64,000 nucleotides of DNA from Pseudomonas hygromyciniae (GCF_016925675.1 NZ_CP070506.1:2602501-2666500); one strand, 5' to 3'. Shown: positions 8,101 through 17,838, numbered from the stretch's first letter. Notes: a model not told the origin generated them from the sequence alone. Numbers and translations are program-made.

Positions 8101-8823
8101 TTATGCCTTACGCGATTTATCCAACCACTCCACCGCCGTGCGCCAGATACAAATCCCCAGGAAGTACGCCGACATCAACAACCACAAGCCCATGGTCAGC
8201 TTGTTGGTGTACGGCTGGTCGATCACCAGCAGTAGGCTGCACAGCAGCCACACCGTGGTCACTGCAATGTTGATCGGCATAAAGCGCTTGACCCGGAACG
8301 GGTGCAGGAACTTCATCGGCGTCACCGTCAGCAGCGCCAGGCCGATCACCGTGGCCAGGGTGATCCAGGCGTCCGGATCAATGATGTAGACACACAGCGC
8401 CACCACGTTCCAGGCGGCGGGGAAGCCCTGGAAGTAGTTGTCCTTGCTTTTCATATTGACGTTGCAGAAGCAGAACAGCGACGACACCAGGATCACCGAG
8501 ACGGTGAACAGGTGAGTGAAGTCCGGCAGGTCGATATAGCGGTAGATAAACAGCGCCGGGATAAACACATACGTCAGGTAATCGATCACCAGGTCCAGCA
8601 CCGAGCCATCGAAGCTTGGCAGCACGGTCTGCACATTGACCCGCCGCGCCAGCGAGCCATCCACGCCATCGACGATCAATGCCAGGCCCAGCCACAGCAG
8701 GCAGGCCTTGGGTTGGTTCTCCAGCAGCGCCAGCGTCGCGAGGAAGGCCAGTACCACGCCGGTGGCGGTAAAACCATGGGCGCCCCAGGCTTTGAGTCTG
8801 GCTACATGCAGGGTCGATATCAC
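8101..8823 (-). CDS. pcs: Phosphatidylcholine synthase
   Basis: Inner-membrane enzyme that condenses choline directly with CDP-diacylglycerol to make phosphatidylcholine and CMP. The CDP-alcohol phosphatidyltransferase signature is complete: DGVDGSLAR, then a G-x3-D-x3-D end (GSVLDLVID). Several transmembrane helices follow. Length (240 residues) fits the Pcs family. I prefer the GTG at 8823, giving ISTLHVARLKAWGAHGFTATG after the start, because TGGAG is 9 nt upstream; the frame is open to an ATG at 8886. The gene is monocistronic. Confidence 0.88.
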   Translation of the reverse strand: MISTLHVARLKAWGAHGFTATGVVLAFLATLALLENQPKACLLWLGLALIVDGVDGSLARRVNVQTVLPSFDGSVLDLVIDYLTYVFIPALFIYRYIDLPDFTHLFTVSVILVSSLFCFCNVNMKSKDNYFQGFPAAWNVVALCVYIIDPDAWITLATVIGLALLTVTPMKFLHPFRVKRFMPINIAVTTVWLLCSLLLVIDQPYTNKLTMGLWLLMSAYFLGICIWRTAVEWLDKSRKA

Positions 8824-8973
8824 AGGGGCGTTCTCCAAAAGGTGAAACACGGCAGCCGACGGCGATTGAGCGTCGAATCTGGCCAAGGGATGCAGGTATC
8901 GACCGGAAAGGTGGGGATAAGGTTCACCACCACGGCGTTAGGTTTAGCGTAGCAAGCGTCGACGGATTCGGCA

Positions 8974-9912
8974 TCAGCCCTGACGGAACACCAGGGCCTT
9001 CAAGCCGCTTTGCGGGTCGATATCGGGAAACTCCGGCGGGTTGGCCAGGCGCTGCTCGAACCGCAGTCCCGGCGCTTCGCGGGTGACGCCCTCGATCAGG
9101 AAGTCTTCGCCAAACGCCGGGTCGTTCATGCAGGCCAATACGGTGCCCTGGGGCGTCAGCAAATCTGGCAGGCGGCGAAGTACGCGCTGATAGTCCTTGG
9201 TCAGCAGGAAGCTGCCTTTCTGGAAGGACGGCGGATCGATGATCACCAGGTCATAGGGACCGTTGCCGGTGACCTTGGCCCAGGACTTGAACAAGTCGTG
9301 GCCCAGGAAACTCACCTTGCCCAGGTCATGGCCATTGAGCCGGTGATTGTCGCGGCCCCGGCTCAGGGCGCCACGGGCCATATCCACGTTGACCACATGC
9401 TCGGCCCCGCCCTCTATGGCGGCCACGGAGAACCCGCAGGTGTAGGCAAACAGGTTCAGCACCCGCAGGCCACGGGCGTGTTCGCGTACCCAATTGCGCC
9501 CGTAGCGCATATCCAGAAACAGCCCGCTATTCTGTTTTTTGCCCAGGTCGATGCGATACAGCAGGCCGCCTTCGGTGATGGTCAGCTCCTCGACCATCTG
9601 GCCCCACAACCATTCGGTGGTGCTTTGCGGCAGATAGCGATGTTGCAACGCCAGAGTGTGTGCGCCGGCCTGCTGCCATTCGCTGCTGGTGCAGAGGTTG
9701 CGCAGCAATTGCTGCAAGGCATCCAGTTGCACCGCTTCGGGCTCCTTGAACAAAGAGACCAGCACCACCCCTTGCAGCCAGTCCACGGTCAGTTGTTCCA
9801 GGCCCGGCCAGCAGCGCCCACGGCCGTGGAACAGGCGGCGGGTTTCTGCGGGAGCGTCGCGCAGGGCAGCGAGCAAATGGGTGTGCAACAGGGCGAGGGC
9901 GTCTGGGGTCAT
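8974..9912 (-). CDS. SAM-dependent methyltransferase, RlmI/RlmK-like
   Basis: Class I Rossmann-fold methyltransferase of the group that modifies large-subunit rRNA. Motif I is seen in VLNLFAYTCGFSVAAIEGGA, the acidic ribose-binding residue in VVNVDMARGAL, and the catalytic-type motif in DLVIIDPPSFQKGSF. I take ATG 9912 (TPDALALLHTHLL follows); the frame extends to 9981. The exact target base is not determinable; the domain also resembles the C-terminal half of the RlmKL fusion. It stands alone, divergent from the 2-oxoacid dehydrogenase gene. Confidence 0.8.
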   Translation of the reverse strand: MTPDALALLHTHLLAALRDAPAETRRLFHGRGRCWPGLEQLTVDWLQGVVLVSLFKEPEAVQLDALQQLLRNLCTSSEWQQAGAHTLALQHRYLPQSTTEWLWGQMVEELTITEGGLLYRIDLGKKQNSGLFLDMRYGRNWVREHARGLRVLNLFAYTCGFSVAAIEGGAEHVVNVDMARGALSRGRDNHRLNGHDLGKVSFLGHDLFKSWAKVTGNGPYDLVIIDPPSFQKGSFLLTKDYQRVLRRLPDLLTPQGTVLACMNDPAFGEDFLIEGVTREAPGLRFEQRLANPPEFPDIDPQSGLKALVFRQG

Positions 9913-10104
9913 CGGGCAGCGTCGATCGTTAAACGGGCGGCATTTTAAACACAATTGCGGTGTTTCAGGTGGTAGAAGCACAACGTGCTTTTAATCAGCG
10001 GTGTTTCGGTGTTTTGTGCTGAAAATCGCCCTTTGACCTACCCAGAACAGTCAAAAAATCCTTTTGGGCAGACATAAACTGGAAAAAACAGCTCGGAGGT
10101 GCCC

Positions 10105-12784
10105 ATGAACGGTTTCGTAAAGACAGTCAATCAAACAGCCATTGACCAGCAGGAGCTCACCGAGTGGCGCGATGCCCTGGACTCACTGGTGCGCCATGCA
10201 GGCCCTGAGCGCGCGCGGGAGATCCTCGATATGCTGGCCGACGCCGGCAATACCCCGGCCATTGGCTGGAAGCCGCGCCATGGCACGCCGTACATCAACA
10301 GTATCGACGTGGATCAGCAGCCCCACTTTCCCGGCGACCTGGCCACCGAAGAACGCCTGGCCTCGCTGGTGCGCTGGAATGCCCTGGCCATGGTGGTGCG
10401 GGCCAACCAGGCCTATGGCGAACTGGGCGGCCATATCGCCAGCTATGCCAGCGCGGCGGACCTGTTCGAAGTGGGCTTCAACCATTTCTTCCGTGCGCGC
10501 CACAACAATGAGGGCGGCGATCTGGTGTTCTACCAGCCCCATTCCGCGCCTGGCATCTATGCGCGGGCGTTTCTTGAAGGCCGCTTGAGCGAGCAGGACC
10601 TGGCCCACTATCGCCAGGAACTGGGCGCCGTCAAGGCGGGCGCCCGTGGTCTGTCCAGCTATCCGCACCCGTGGTTGATGCCGGACTTCTGGCAGTTTCC
10701 CACCGGTTCCATGGGCATCGGCCCGATCAGCTCGATCTTCCAGGCGCGCTTTATGCGTTACCTGCACCATCGCGGCTTGCAGGACACCACCGACCGCCAC
10801 GTCTGGGGGGTATTCGGCGACGGCGAGATGGACGAGCCGGAAAGCATGTCAGCCCTGACCCTGGCTGCCCGCGAAGGTTTGGACAACCTGACCTGGGTGG
10901 TCAACTGCAACCTGCAACGCCTCGACGGCCCGGTGCGCGGCAACGGGCGAATCATCGACGAGTTGGAGGCATTGTTTGCCGGTGCCGGCTGGAACGTGAT
11001 CAAGCTGGTTTGGGGTTCGGACTGGGACGCTTTGCTGGCCAAGGATGAAGACGGTGCGTTGGTGCGCACCTTGTCCCAGACCGTGGATGGGCAGTTCCAG
11101 ACCTTTGCCGCCAAGGACGGCGCCTATAACCGTGAGCACTTCTTTGGCCAAAATGAATCCTTGGCCAAGCTGGCGGCTGGCTTGAGCGATGAGCAGATCG
11201 ACCGGCTCAAGCGCGGCGGCCACGACATGCTGAAAATCCATGCCGCCTATCACGCTGCGCGGCGGGTCAAGGGGCGCCCTACGGTGATCCTGGCCCAGAC
11301 CAAGAAAGGCTTCGGCATGGGCGAGGCCGGTCAGGGCAAGATGACCACCCACCAGCAGAAAAAACTCGACCGCGAGGCGTTGATCGGTTTTCGCAACCGC
11401 TTCCAGTTGCCCTTGACCGACGAGCAGACCGAGTCCCTGAGCTTCTACAAACCCGCCGCCGATAGCTCGGAGATGCGCTACCTGCACCAACGGCGCGCGG
11501 CCCTCGGCGGCTACGTGCCTAGCCGCAGCCAGAGCGCCGAGCCGGTGCCCGTTCCGCCCGTGAGTGGCTACGCCGGTTTCGCCACCCAGGCCGAAGGCAA
11601 GGAAATGTCTACCACCATGGCCTTTGTGCGCATGCTCAGCAACCTGCTCAAGGACAAGGCTCTGGGCCCGCGGATCGTGCCGATTGTCGCCGACGAGGCG
11701 CGTACTCTTTGGCATGGCCAATCTGTTCAAGCAGATCGGCATTTATTCCAGCGTCGGCCAGCGCTACGAGCCGGAAGATATCGGTTCGATCCTCAGTTAT
11801 CGCGAAGCCACCGACGGGCAAATCCTTGAAGAAGGCATCAGCGAGGCCAGCGCCATCAGCTCCTGGGTCGCGGCGGCTACCAGTTACTCGGTGCATGGCT
11901 TGCGCATGCTGCCGTTCTACATCTACTACTCGATGTTTGGTTTCCAGCGCGTGGGCGACCTGATCTGGGCCGCCGCCGACCAGCGCGCCCGCGGCTTTTT
12001 GCTGGGCGCCACGGCGGGGCGTACCACCTTGGGCGGCGAGGGCTTGCAGCACCAGGACGGCAGCAGCCACCTGATGGCCGCGACCGTGCCCAACTGCCGC
12101 GCCTACGACCCGGCATTCGCCGGCGAGTTTGCGGTGATCCTCGACCACGGCATGCGCCAGATGCTTGAGCACGACGTCGACGAGTTCTACTACGTGACGC
12201 TGATGAACGAAAACTACCCGCAGCCGAGCCTGCCCGAGGGCGTCGAAGCGGCAGTTATCAAAGGCATGTACCGCCTCGACGGCAGAGCCGGCGCCAAGGT
12301 GCGCCTGCTCGGCTCCGGCACCCTGGTGCGTGAGGCCCAGGCTGCCGCGCAGTTACTGGCAGACGATTGGCAGATCGACAGCGAGGTGTTTAGCGTGACC
12401 AGCTTCAGCGAACTGGCCCGCGAAGCGCGGGAGGTGGAGCGCCACAATCGCCTGCACCCCCTGCAAAGCCCACGGCACAGCCACCTGGCGACCTGCCTGC
12501 CCCACGGCGCGCCAGTGGTTGCGGTGTCGGATTACGTACGTGCGGTGCCACAGATGATTGGTTCTTACCTGGGGTCGAGCTACACCGTGTTGGGCACCGA
12601 TGGCTTCGGGCGCAGCGACACCCGTGCGGCGTTGCGCGACTTCTTCGAGGTAGACCGCCACCACATCGTCCTCGCCGCGCTGGCGGCCCTGGTGGAGCAG
12701 GGCAGCCTGCAGGCGCAAGTGTGCCAGCAGGCAATCGAGCGCTACGGCTTGCACACCGAGCGCGCGGCGTCCTGGACTCACTGA
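10105..12784 (+). CDS. 2-oxoacid dehydrogenase E1, homodimeric AceE type (frame interrupted by one extra base)
   Basis: Thiamine-diphosphate-dependent E1 subunit that decarboxylates pyruvate or a related 2-oxoacid and passes the acyl group to an E2 lipoyl domain. AceE landmarks are clear: SYPHPWLMPDFWQFPTGSMG, the ThDP motif GDGEMDEPES...NLTWVVNCNLQRLDGPVRGNG, TKKGFGMG, and the C-terminal NENYPQPSLPEG. GGAGG is 5 nt before ATG 10105. The frame breaks at 11703-11706, where ACTCTTTGGC replaces an expected ACNTTTGGC; one base too many shifts DEARTFGMANLF into another frame. Corrected length is 892 residues, normal for AceE. No E2/E3 genes are nearby, so this is probably a second E1, perhaps for 2-oxobutyrate (MdeB-like); that is inference. 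Confidence 0.82.
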
Positions 12785-12797
12785 CCCCTCAAGATAA

Positions 12798-13490
12798 ATG
12801 AGGAACAAATGTGGGAGCGGGCTTGCTCGCGAAGACGGTGGGTCAGTCACCTATGCATCAACTGACCCGCCGCCTTCGCGAGCAAGCCCGCTCCCACAGG
12901 GTTTTGTGCTGGGCTTTAGAGAGTGGCTATCAACTGGGGCCCAAATGCCTCACGCAAAAACTGCGGCGCGATATAGCGCTGGTAATGCGCCTCTGACAAA
13001 CAGGCCATCGAGCGCTACGGCCTGCACATGACCCCTCAAGATAAATGAGGAACAAATGTGGGAGCGGGCTTGCTCGCGAAGACGGTGGGTCAGTCACCTA
13101 TGCATCAACTGACCCGCCGCCTTCGCGAGCACGCCCGCTCCCACAGGGTTTTGTGCTGGGCTTTAGAGAGTGGCTATCAACTGGGGCCCAAATGCCTCTC
13201 GCAAAAACTGCGGCGCGATATAGCGCTGGGAATGCGCCTCTGACAAACAGGCCATCGAGCGCTACGGCCTGCACATGACCTCTCAAGATAAATGAGGAGC
13301 AAATGTGGGAGCGGGCTTGCTCGCGAAGACGGTGGGTCAGTCAACTATGCATCAACTGACCCACCGCCTTCGCGAGCACGCCCGCTCCCACAGGGTTTTG
13401 TGCTGGGCTTTAGAGAGTGGCTATCAACTGGGGCCCAAACGCCTCATGCAAAAACTGCGGCGCGATATAGCGCTGGTAATGCGCCTCCGA
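12798..13490. repeat. Three tandem copies of a 247-bp unit, each containing a REPIN
   Basis: Units start at 12798, 13045 and 13292 at exactly 247-bp spacing and are nearly identical. Each contains an inverted pair of REP sequences (TGTGGGAGCGGGCTTGCTCGCGAA and its reverse complement around a TCAGT..ACTGA core). Each also carries a copy of the 3' end of the downstream DUF1289 gene, including its stop; copies two and three begin with a fragment of the 3' end of the AceE-like gene (CATCGAGCGCTACGGC). The whole space between the two genes was therefore duplicated twice. No independent gene is present. Confidence 0.92.
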
Positions 13491-13898
13491 CAACAGGAAA
13501 AACTCCCGATCAATCGCATCACGCAAATCCGCCAGGTGCCGCTCACGAAACTCCGGCAGCAGCGCCAGGCCATAGGCATCGAGCCTGGAAATCACCCGCG
13601 CACCGCGGGCAATCAACTGATAGGCCCAGCAGTAAGGCGACTGGTGCGGCATAAAACGGATCTTGCGCGCTTCCAACTGCTGGCGCAGGCGCGGGGCGTC
13701 CAGCACTTGCAGCTTGCTGGCCATGACCTGCACCAGCAATTGTTCGAGGCGCAGCCAGACCGCTTGTTTTTCCTCGGCGCTATAGCCATTCCACTGAATG
13801 ACTTCATGGTGATAACGCTTGCAGCCACGGCACACCAGGTCGCCATACACGGTGGAACACAGGCCGACACACGGCGTCTTGATGGTTTGATTGGGCAT
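13410..13898 (-). CDS. DUF1289 family protein
   Basis: A 162-residue cytoplasmic protein. The N-terminal DUF1289 motif is clear: TPCVGLCSTVYGDLVCRGCKRYHHEV, a small cysteine cluster likely to bind metal. The remaining ~110 residues are a Pseudomonas-type extension (LVQVMASKLQVLDAPRLRQ onward). Function is unknown. Its last ~80 bp are copied twice in the tandem repeat immediately downstream. Confidence 0.8.
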   Translation of the reverse strand: MPNQTIKTPCVGLCSTVYGDLVCRGCKRYHHEVIQWNGYSAEEKQAVWLRLEQLLVQVMASKLQVLDAPRLRQQLEARKIRFMPHQSPYCWAYQLIARGARVISRLDAYGLALLPEFRERHLADLRDAIDREFFLLSEAHYQRYIAPQFLHEAFGPQLIATL

Positions 13899-13934
13899 AA
13901 AAACCGCGTCTTTCCTAATCCGCTATAAAAGGGT

Positions 13935-14825
13935 TCACAGGCGCTCCAGGGCGCTGAAACGCTGGTTCAACCATTGATACAACTGGGTCACCGCCCGCGA
14001 CATCTGCCCGCGATGGGGGCAGGCGAAGCTCAAGGGGTACACATCCCCGGGAGTTTCCGGCAGCAGCACCACCAGGCGCTGTGCCTGCACATCGGCGTAC
14101 ACATCCAGCCAGGTCTTGTAGGCGATGCCTTCACCGGCGACGGCCCAGCGCCGCACTACGTCGGCGTCATCACTGAACAAGGGCCCGGAGACCTGCACGG
14201 TTTGCTCGCCCAACTCCCAACGGTTATGCAGGCGTCCGTTTTGCAGGTACAGCAGGCACGGGTGGTGGGGCAGGTCCTCGACGGAGGTCGGTGCGCCGTG
14301 GCGTTCCACGTAATCGGGCGATGCCACCAGCACCCGGCGATTCCATGGCGCCAAGGGCAGGGCGATATAGTTGGCATCCTCGTTCCAGCCATAACGCAGG
14401 GCCACGTCCACCGGGTCGCGAAACAGGTTGGTGACCTGATCCGATACCAGAAAACGCAAGGTCAGCCCAGGGTGTAGGCGGCGAAACTCGGTAAGCATCG
14501 GCAGCAGGATGTTGCGCCCCAGGTCCGAAGGCGCAGCAATCTGCAGTGTGCCCCGCAGCGGCGCGTCATCGCCGCGCAAGCGTTCGCGGCCCAGCTCCAA
14601 CTGCTCCAGCACGGCACGGGCGGTCGGTAAGTACTGTTCGCCCTCGGCACTCAACCGCAGGCTGCGGGTGGTGCGGGTAAACAGGCGCACCTGCAGTTCC
14701 CGTTCCAGGCGCTTGATGGCTGCCGCAACCTGGCCAGGCAACAGGTTGGCCTCAACCGCTGCGGCGGTGAAGCTGCCCAGGGCCGCGCTGCGCAGGAACA
14801 GCCCAAGATCATCGATGCGGATCAT
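13935..14825 (-). CDS. LysR-family transcriptional regulator
   Basis: A 296-residue LysR regulator. N-terminal helix-turn-helix in FTAAAVEANLLPGQVAAAIKRLERELQ, followed by a LysR substrate-binding domain. The start at ATG 14825 is supported by TGGAGTGAAA just upstream; the frame extends to 14912 without meaning. It diverges from the MDR oxidoreductase at 14938 and probably regulates it. The shape of its effector domain resembles CrgA/DmlR-type regulators. Confidence 0.85.
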   Translation of the reverse strand: MIRIDDLGLFLRSAALGSFTAAAVEANLLPGQVAAAIKRLERELQVRLFTRTTRSLRLSAEGEQYLPTARAVLEQLELGRERLRGDDAPLRGTLQIAAPSDLGRNILLPMLTEFRRLHPGLTLRFLVSDQVTNLFRDPVDVALRYGWNEDANYIALPLAPWNRRVLVASPDYVERHGAPTSVEDLPHHPCLLYLQNGRLHNRWELGEQTVQVSGPLFSDDADVVRRWAVAGEGIAYKTWLDVYADVQAQRLVVLLPETPGDVYPLSFACPHRGQMSRAVTQLYQWLNQRFSALERL

Positions 14826-14937
14826 TTTCACTCCAGGGATGAAAGTGTTGCTGCATTTTGTCGATTTTTCTTCGCGCTGGGAACGGTAAAGATGCAAGCC
14901 ATCGAGGGCCATCGTCCCTCATCAACCGTGAGTTCCC

Positions 14938-15948
14938 ATGAAAGCAATCTCCTTTACCCAACATGGCCTGCCCATTGACGACCCGTGCTCGCTGATCGAC
15001 GTGAATATCGATGTTCCCCAGCCAGGCCCCAGGGACCTGCTGGTAGAAGTGCAGGCCGTGGCGGTCAACCCGGTCGATACCAAGGTGCGCTCCGGTACTT
15101 TCGCCAAGGAGCCGAAAATCCTCGGTTGGGATGCGGCGGGCATCGTGCGCCAGGTGGGCGCCGACGTCACCCTGTTCAAACCGGGCGACGCGGTGTACTA
15201 CGCAGGCTCCCTGATCCGTTCCGGCAGCTACAGCGAATACCAGGTGGTCGATGAGCGCATTGTCGGCCACCGGCCGCGCACACTGGATGCGGCCCACGCC
15301 GCCGCCTTGCCGCTGACTTCGATCACTGCCTGGGAGTTGCTGTTCGATCGCCTTGGCGTGACCGAAGGCGGCGGCGAGGGCGAGGTGCTGTTGGTGGTTG
15401 GTGCTGGTGGTGGCGTGGGTTCGATCCTGGTGCAACTGGCCCGTCAACTCACCAACATGACCGTGATCGGCACCGCCTCGCGCCCGGAAACCATCGGGTG
15501 GGTTCAGCGCATGGGGGCCCATCATGTGATCAACCATCGTCAGCCGATGCTGGCCCAGCTCCAAGCTTTGGGAATTGACGCGGTCAGCCATGTCGCCAGC
15601 CTCACCCATACCGAGGAGTATCTGCCGCAACTGGTGGAAGTGCTGCGCCCCCAAGGGCGGCTGGGTTTGATCGACGATCCTGCCAGCCTGGACGTCATGC
15701 CGCTCAAGCTCAAATCCCTGTCCTTGCACTGGGAGCTGATGTTCACCCGCTCGCTGTTTGAGACCGCGGACATGATCCAGCAACATCATCTGCTCAACCG
15801 GGTGGCACAACTGATCGACCAAGGTATATTGCACACCACCCTCGGCGCGCATTTTGGTGCGATCAACGCGGCCAACATGCGCAGCGCCCATGCCCTGGTA
15901 GAAAGCGGCAAGGCGCGAGGCAAGATTGTGCTTGAAGATTTCCAATGA
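14938..15948 (+). CDS. Zinc-type alcohol dehydrogenase-like / quinone oxidoreductase (MDR family)
   Basis: Cytosolic NADPH-dependent medium-chain dehydrogenase/reductase, 336 residues. The GroES-like N-terminal domain (VNPVDTKVRSG, GWDAAGIVRQVG) is followed by a Rossmann domain with LLVVGAGGGVGSILVQLAR. The structural-zinc cysteine cluster of true alcohol dehydrogenases is absent, so this is a quinone- or enone-reductase type. Its stop overlaps the next start in an ATGA, so the two genes form an operon, and a LysR gene diverges upstream. Confidence 0.85.
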   Translation: MKAISFTQHGLPIDDPCSLIDVNIDVPQPGPRDLLVEVQAVAVNPVDTKVRSGTFAKEPKILGWDAAGIVRQVGADVTLFKPGDAVYYAGSLIRSGSYSEYQVVDERIVGHRPRTLDAAHAAALPLTSITAWELLFDRLGVTEGGGEGEVLLVVGAGGGVGSILVQLARQLTNMTVIGTASRPETIGWVQRMGAHHVINHRQPMLAQLQALGIDAVSHVASLTHTEEYLPQLVEVLRPQGRLGLIDDPASLDVMPLKLKSLSLHWELMFTRSLFETADMIQQHHLLNRVAQLIDQGILHTTLGAHFGAINAANMRSAHALVESGKARGKIVLEDFQ

Positions 15949-16331
15949 ACACCCTGATCAAAGCCCTGGGCTTATCGCTGTGCGTAATGCTTGCCGGATG
16001 CGCCAGTCAACCTACCAATGGAGTCGCCAGCATGACCAAACCTTTGATATCCATCGCTGTACTCAAGGCCAAGCCTGGCCAGGAACAAGCGCTCAAGGCT
16101 GGCCTGCTGGCCTTGGTCGAGCCGACCCGCACCGAGCCTGGCAACCTGGATTACGTGTTGTTCGAACTGCGTGATGAACCCGGCACGTTCTATATGCGTG
16201 AGGCATTCAAGAACCAGATGGCCCTCGATGCGCATTTTGCAATGCCGTACTTCCAGCGCTTTGCCGCTACGGCGGACGACTTGCTCCAGGAACCGCTGAA
16301 ACTGATCTTTCTTGAGCAAGTGTCCAACTGA
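15945..16331 (+). CDS. Lipoprotein with antibiotic-biosynthesis-monooxygenase (ABM) domain
   Basis: A 128-residue protein with a lipoprotein signal peptide (lipobox LAGC near residue 18) followed by a single ABM domain (PLISIAVLKAKPGQEQALKAG, then RTEPGNLDYVLFELRDEPG). ABM proteins are small ferredoxin-like dimers that oxidise quinone-like compounds or degrade heme. A membrane-anchored version is less usual. If translation began at ATG 16032 (MTKPLISIAV) the protein would instead be a normal cytosolic ABM. Overlaps the MDR gene by 4 nt. Confidence 0.78.
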   Translation: MNTLIKALGLSLCVMLAGCASQPTNGVASMTKPLISIAVLKAKPGQEQALKAGLLALVEPTRTEPGNLDYVLFELRDEPGTFYMREAFKNQMALDAHFAMPYFQRFAATADDLLQEPLKLIFLEQVSN

Positions 16332-16350
16332 CGCAACACACCGCAACTGA

Positions 16351-16452
16351 CTGTAGGAGCGAGCTTGCTCGCGAAAAACGCCTAGGCACCGCGTTTATCC
16401 AGGATGCCTGCGTTATCGTTGACGATCTTCGCGAGCAAGCTCGCTCCTACAG
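16351..16452. repeat. REPIN (inverted REP pair)
   Basis: CTGTAGGAGCGAGCTTGCTCGCGAA and its reverse complement flank a ~50-bp spacer. It fills the gap between the converging ABM and nrdB genes and is likely to fold into a large hairpin. Confidence 0.9.
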
Positions 16453-16466
16453 ATGGTGTGGGTCAA

Positions 16467-17720
16467 TCAATCCCAGCTCAACGCCCCGCCAGTCTGATAC
16501 TCGATCACTCGGGTCTCGAAGAAGTTCTTCTCTTTCTTCAAGTCCATGATCTCGCTCATCCACGGGAACGGGTTAGTCGTCCCTGGGTATTCTTCCTTCA
16601 AGCCGATCTGCGACAGGCGACGGTTGGCGATGAACTTGAGGTAGTCCTCCATCATCGCCGCGTTCATGCCCAGCACGCCGCGCGGCATGGTGTCGCGTGC
16701 GTATTCGATCTCCAGTTGGGTCCCTTGCAGGATCATCTGGGTCGCTTCTTCCTTCATTTCGGCATCCCACAGGTGTGGGTTTTCGATTTTGATCTGGTTG
16801 ATTACGTCGATGCCGAAGTTCAGGTGCATCGACTCATCGCGCAGGATGTACTGGAACTGCTCGGCCACGCCGGTCATTTTTGTTGCGGCGGCCCATGGAC
16901 AGGATCTGGGTGAAGCCGCAATAGAAGAAGATACCTTCCAGCACGCAGTAGTAGGCGACCAGGTTGCGCAGCAGTTCCTTGTCGGTGTCGACGGTGCCGG
17001 TTTCGAACTTCGGATCGGAAATCGAGCGGGTGTATTTCAGGCCCCCAGGCGGCTTTTTTTAGCGACCGATGGGATCTCGTGGTACATGTTGAAGATCTCG
17101 CCTTCATCCATGGCCAGCGATTCGATGCAGTACTGGTAGGCGTGGGTGTGGATCGCCTCCTCGAAGGCCTGGCGCAGGATGTACTGGCGGCACTCCGGGT
17201 TGGTGATCAGGCGGTACACCGCCAGGACCAGGTTGTTGGCGACCAGGGAGTCGGCGGTGGAGAAGAAGCCCAGGTTGCGCATGACGATGCGACGTTCGTC
17301 GTCGGTCAGGCCTTCGGGGTTTTTCCACAGGGCGATGTCGGCGGTCATATTGACCTCTTGCGGCATCCAGTGGTTGGCGCAGCCGTCGAGGTATTTCTGC
17401 CAGGCCCAGTCGTACTTGAACGGCACGAGTTGGTTGAGGTCGGCGCGGCAGTTGATCATGCGCTTTTCGTCAACGGCGACACGGGCGCTAGCGCCCTCAA
17501 GCTCAGCCAGGCCTTCGGCGATGTCGAGTTTGTCCAGGGCGGCCTTGGCCCGCACGATGGCGGCGGAGTCATTGGCGGTCACGGCGCGTGCTTCGATGGC
17601 GGCGGCAGCGCCGGCACCATCGAGGCGGTCCATGTTGGCTTCGGTGGCGTGGCCGGCGTTGGCGCCACGGACTACTGCCGCACCGGTGTCTTCGTTGTCG
17701 ACTTCATCCCAACTCAGCAT
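16467..17720 (-). CDS. nrdB: Ribonucleoside-diphosphate reductase beta subunit (class Ia R2), three homopolymer insertions
   Basis: Provides the diferric-tyrosyl radical for reduction of ribonucleotides to deoxyribonucleotides together with NrdA. The motif [11 protein letters not shown] corresponds to the E. coli R2 segment with Glu115, His118 and radical Tyr122; [11 protein letters not shown] near the C-terminal half holds further iron ligands. The start ATG 17720 has AAGGAG 6 nt upstream. Three extra bases break the frame: one A in a 7-A run and one G in a 5-G run at about 17040-17060, and one A in a 5-A run near 16877 (counted on the coding strand). Together they restore frame and give a normal 416 residues. 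nrdA is not adjacent: a GNAT gene diverges upstream. Confidence 0.9.
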
Positions 17721-17791
17721 GAAATACTCCTTCCTGGTCTGTTCTGACGGTGATGAGTCCGTCCAGAAAACTCGATAATTACCGGCGTCGC

Positions 17792-17838
17792 ACACTATGT
17801 AGTGGTCGGCTGCGTGGGTGGGCACACTATATGGTGTG
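17792..17838. promoter_or_regulatory. Two NrdR-like boxes upstream of nrdB
   Basis: Box 1 (17792-17806) reads ACACTATGTAGTGGT and box 2 (17824-17838) reads ACACTATATGGTGTG, both close to the NrdR consensus ACACWATATATWGTGT. Their starts are 32 bp apart, about three DNA turns, the usual NrdR spacing. They lie 72-118 bp upstream of the nrdB ATG, so nrdB is probably repressed by NrdR when dATP is plentiful. Confidence 0.72.

Noticed and set aside
12798..13490. CRISPR-like regular repeats
   Set aside because: The period is 247 bp, the units contain inverted REP pairs and gene tails, and there are no short direct repeats with unique spacers or cas genes.
16467..17720. nrdB as a pseudogene
   Set aside because: Its three breaks are all one-base homopolymer insertions that together restore the frame and full length, the same error type as in seven other genes here.
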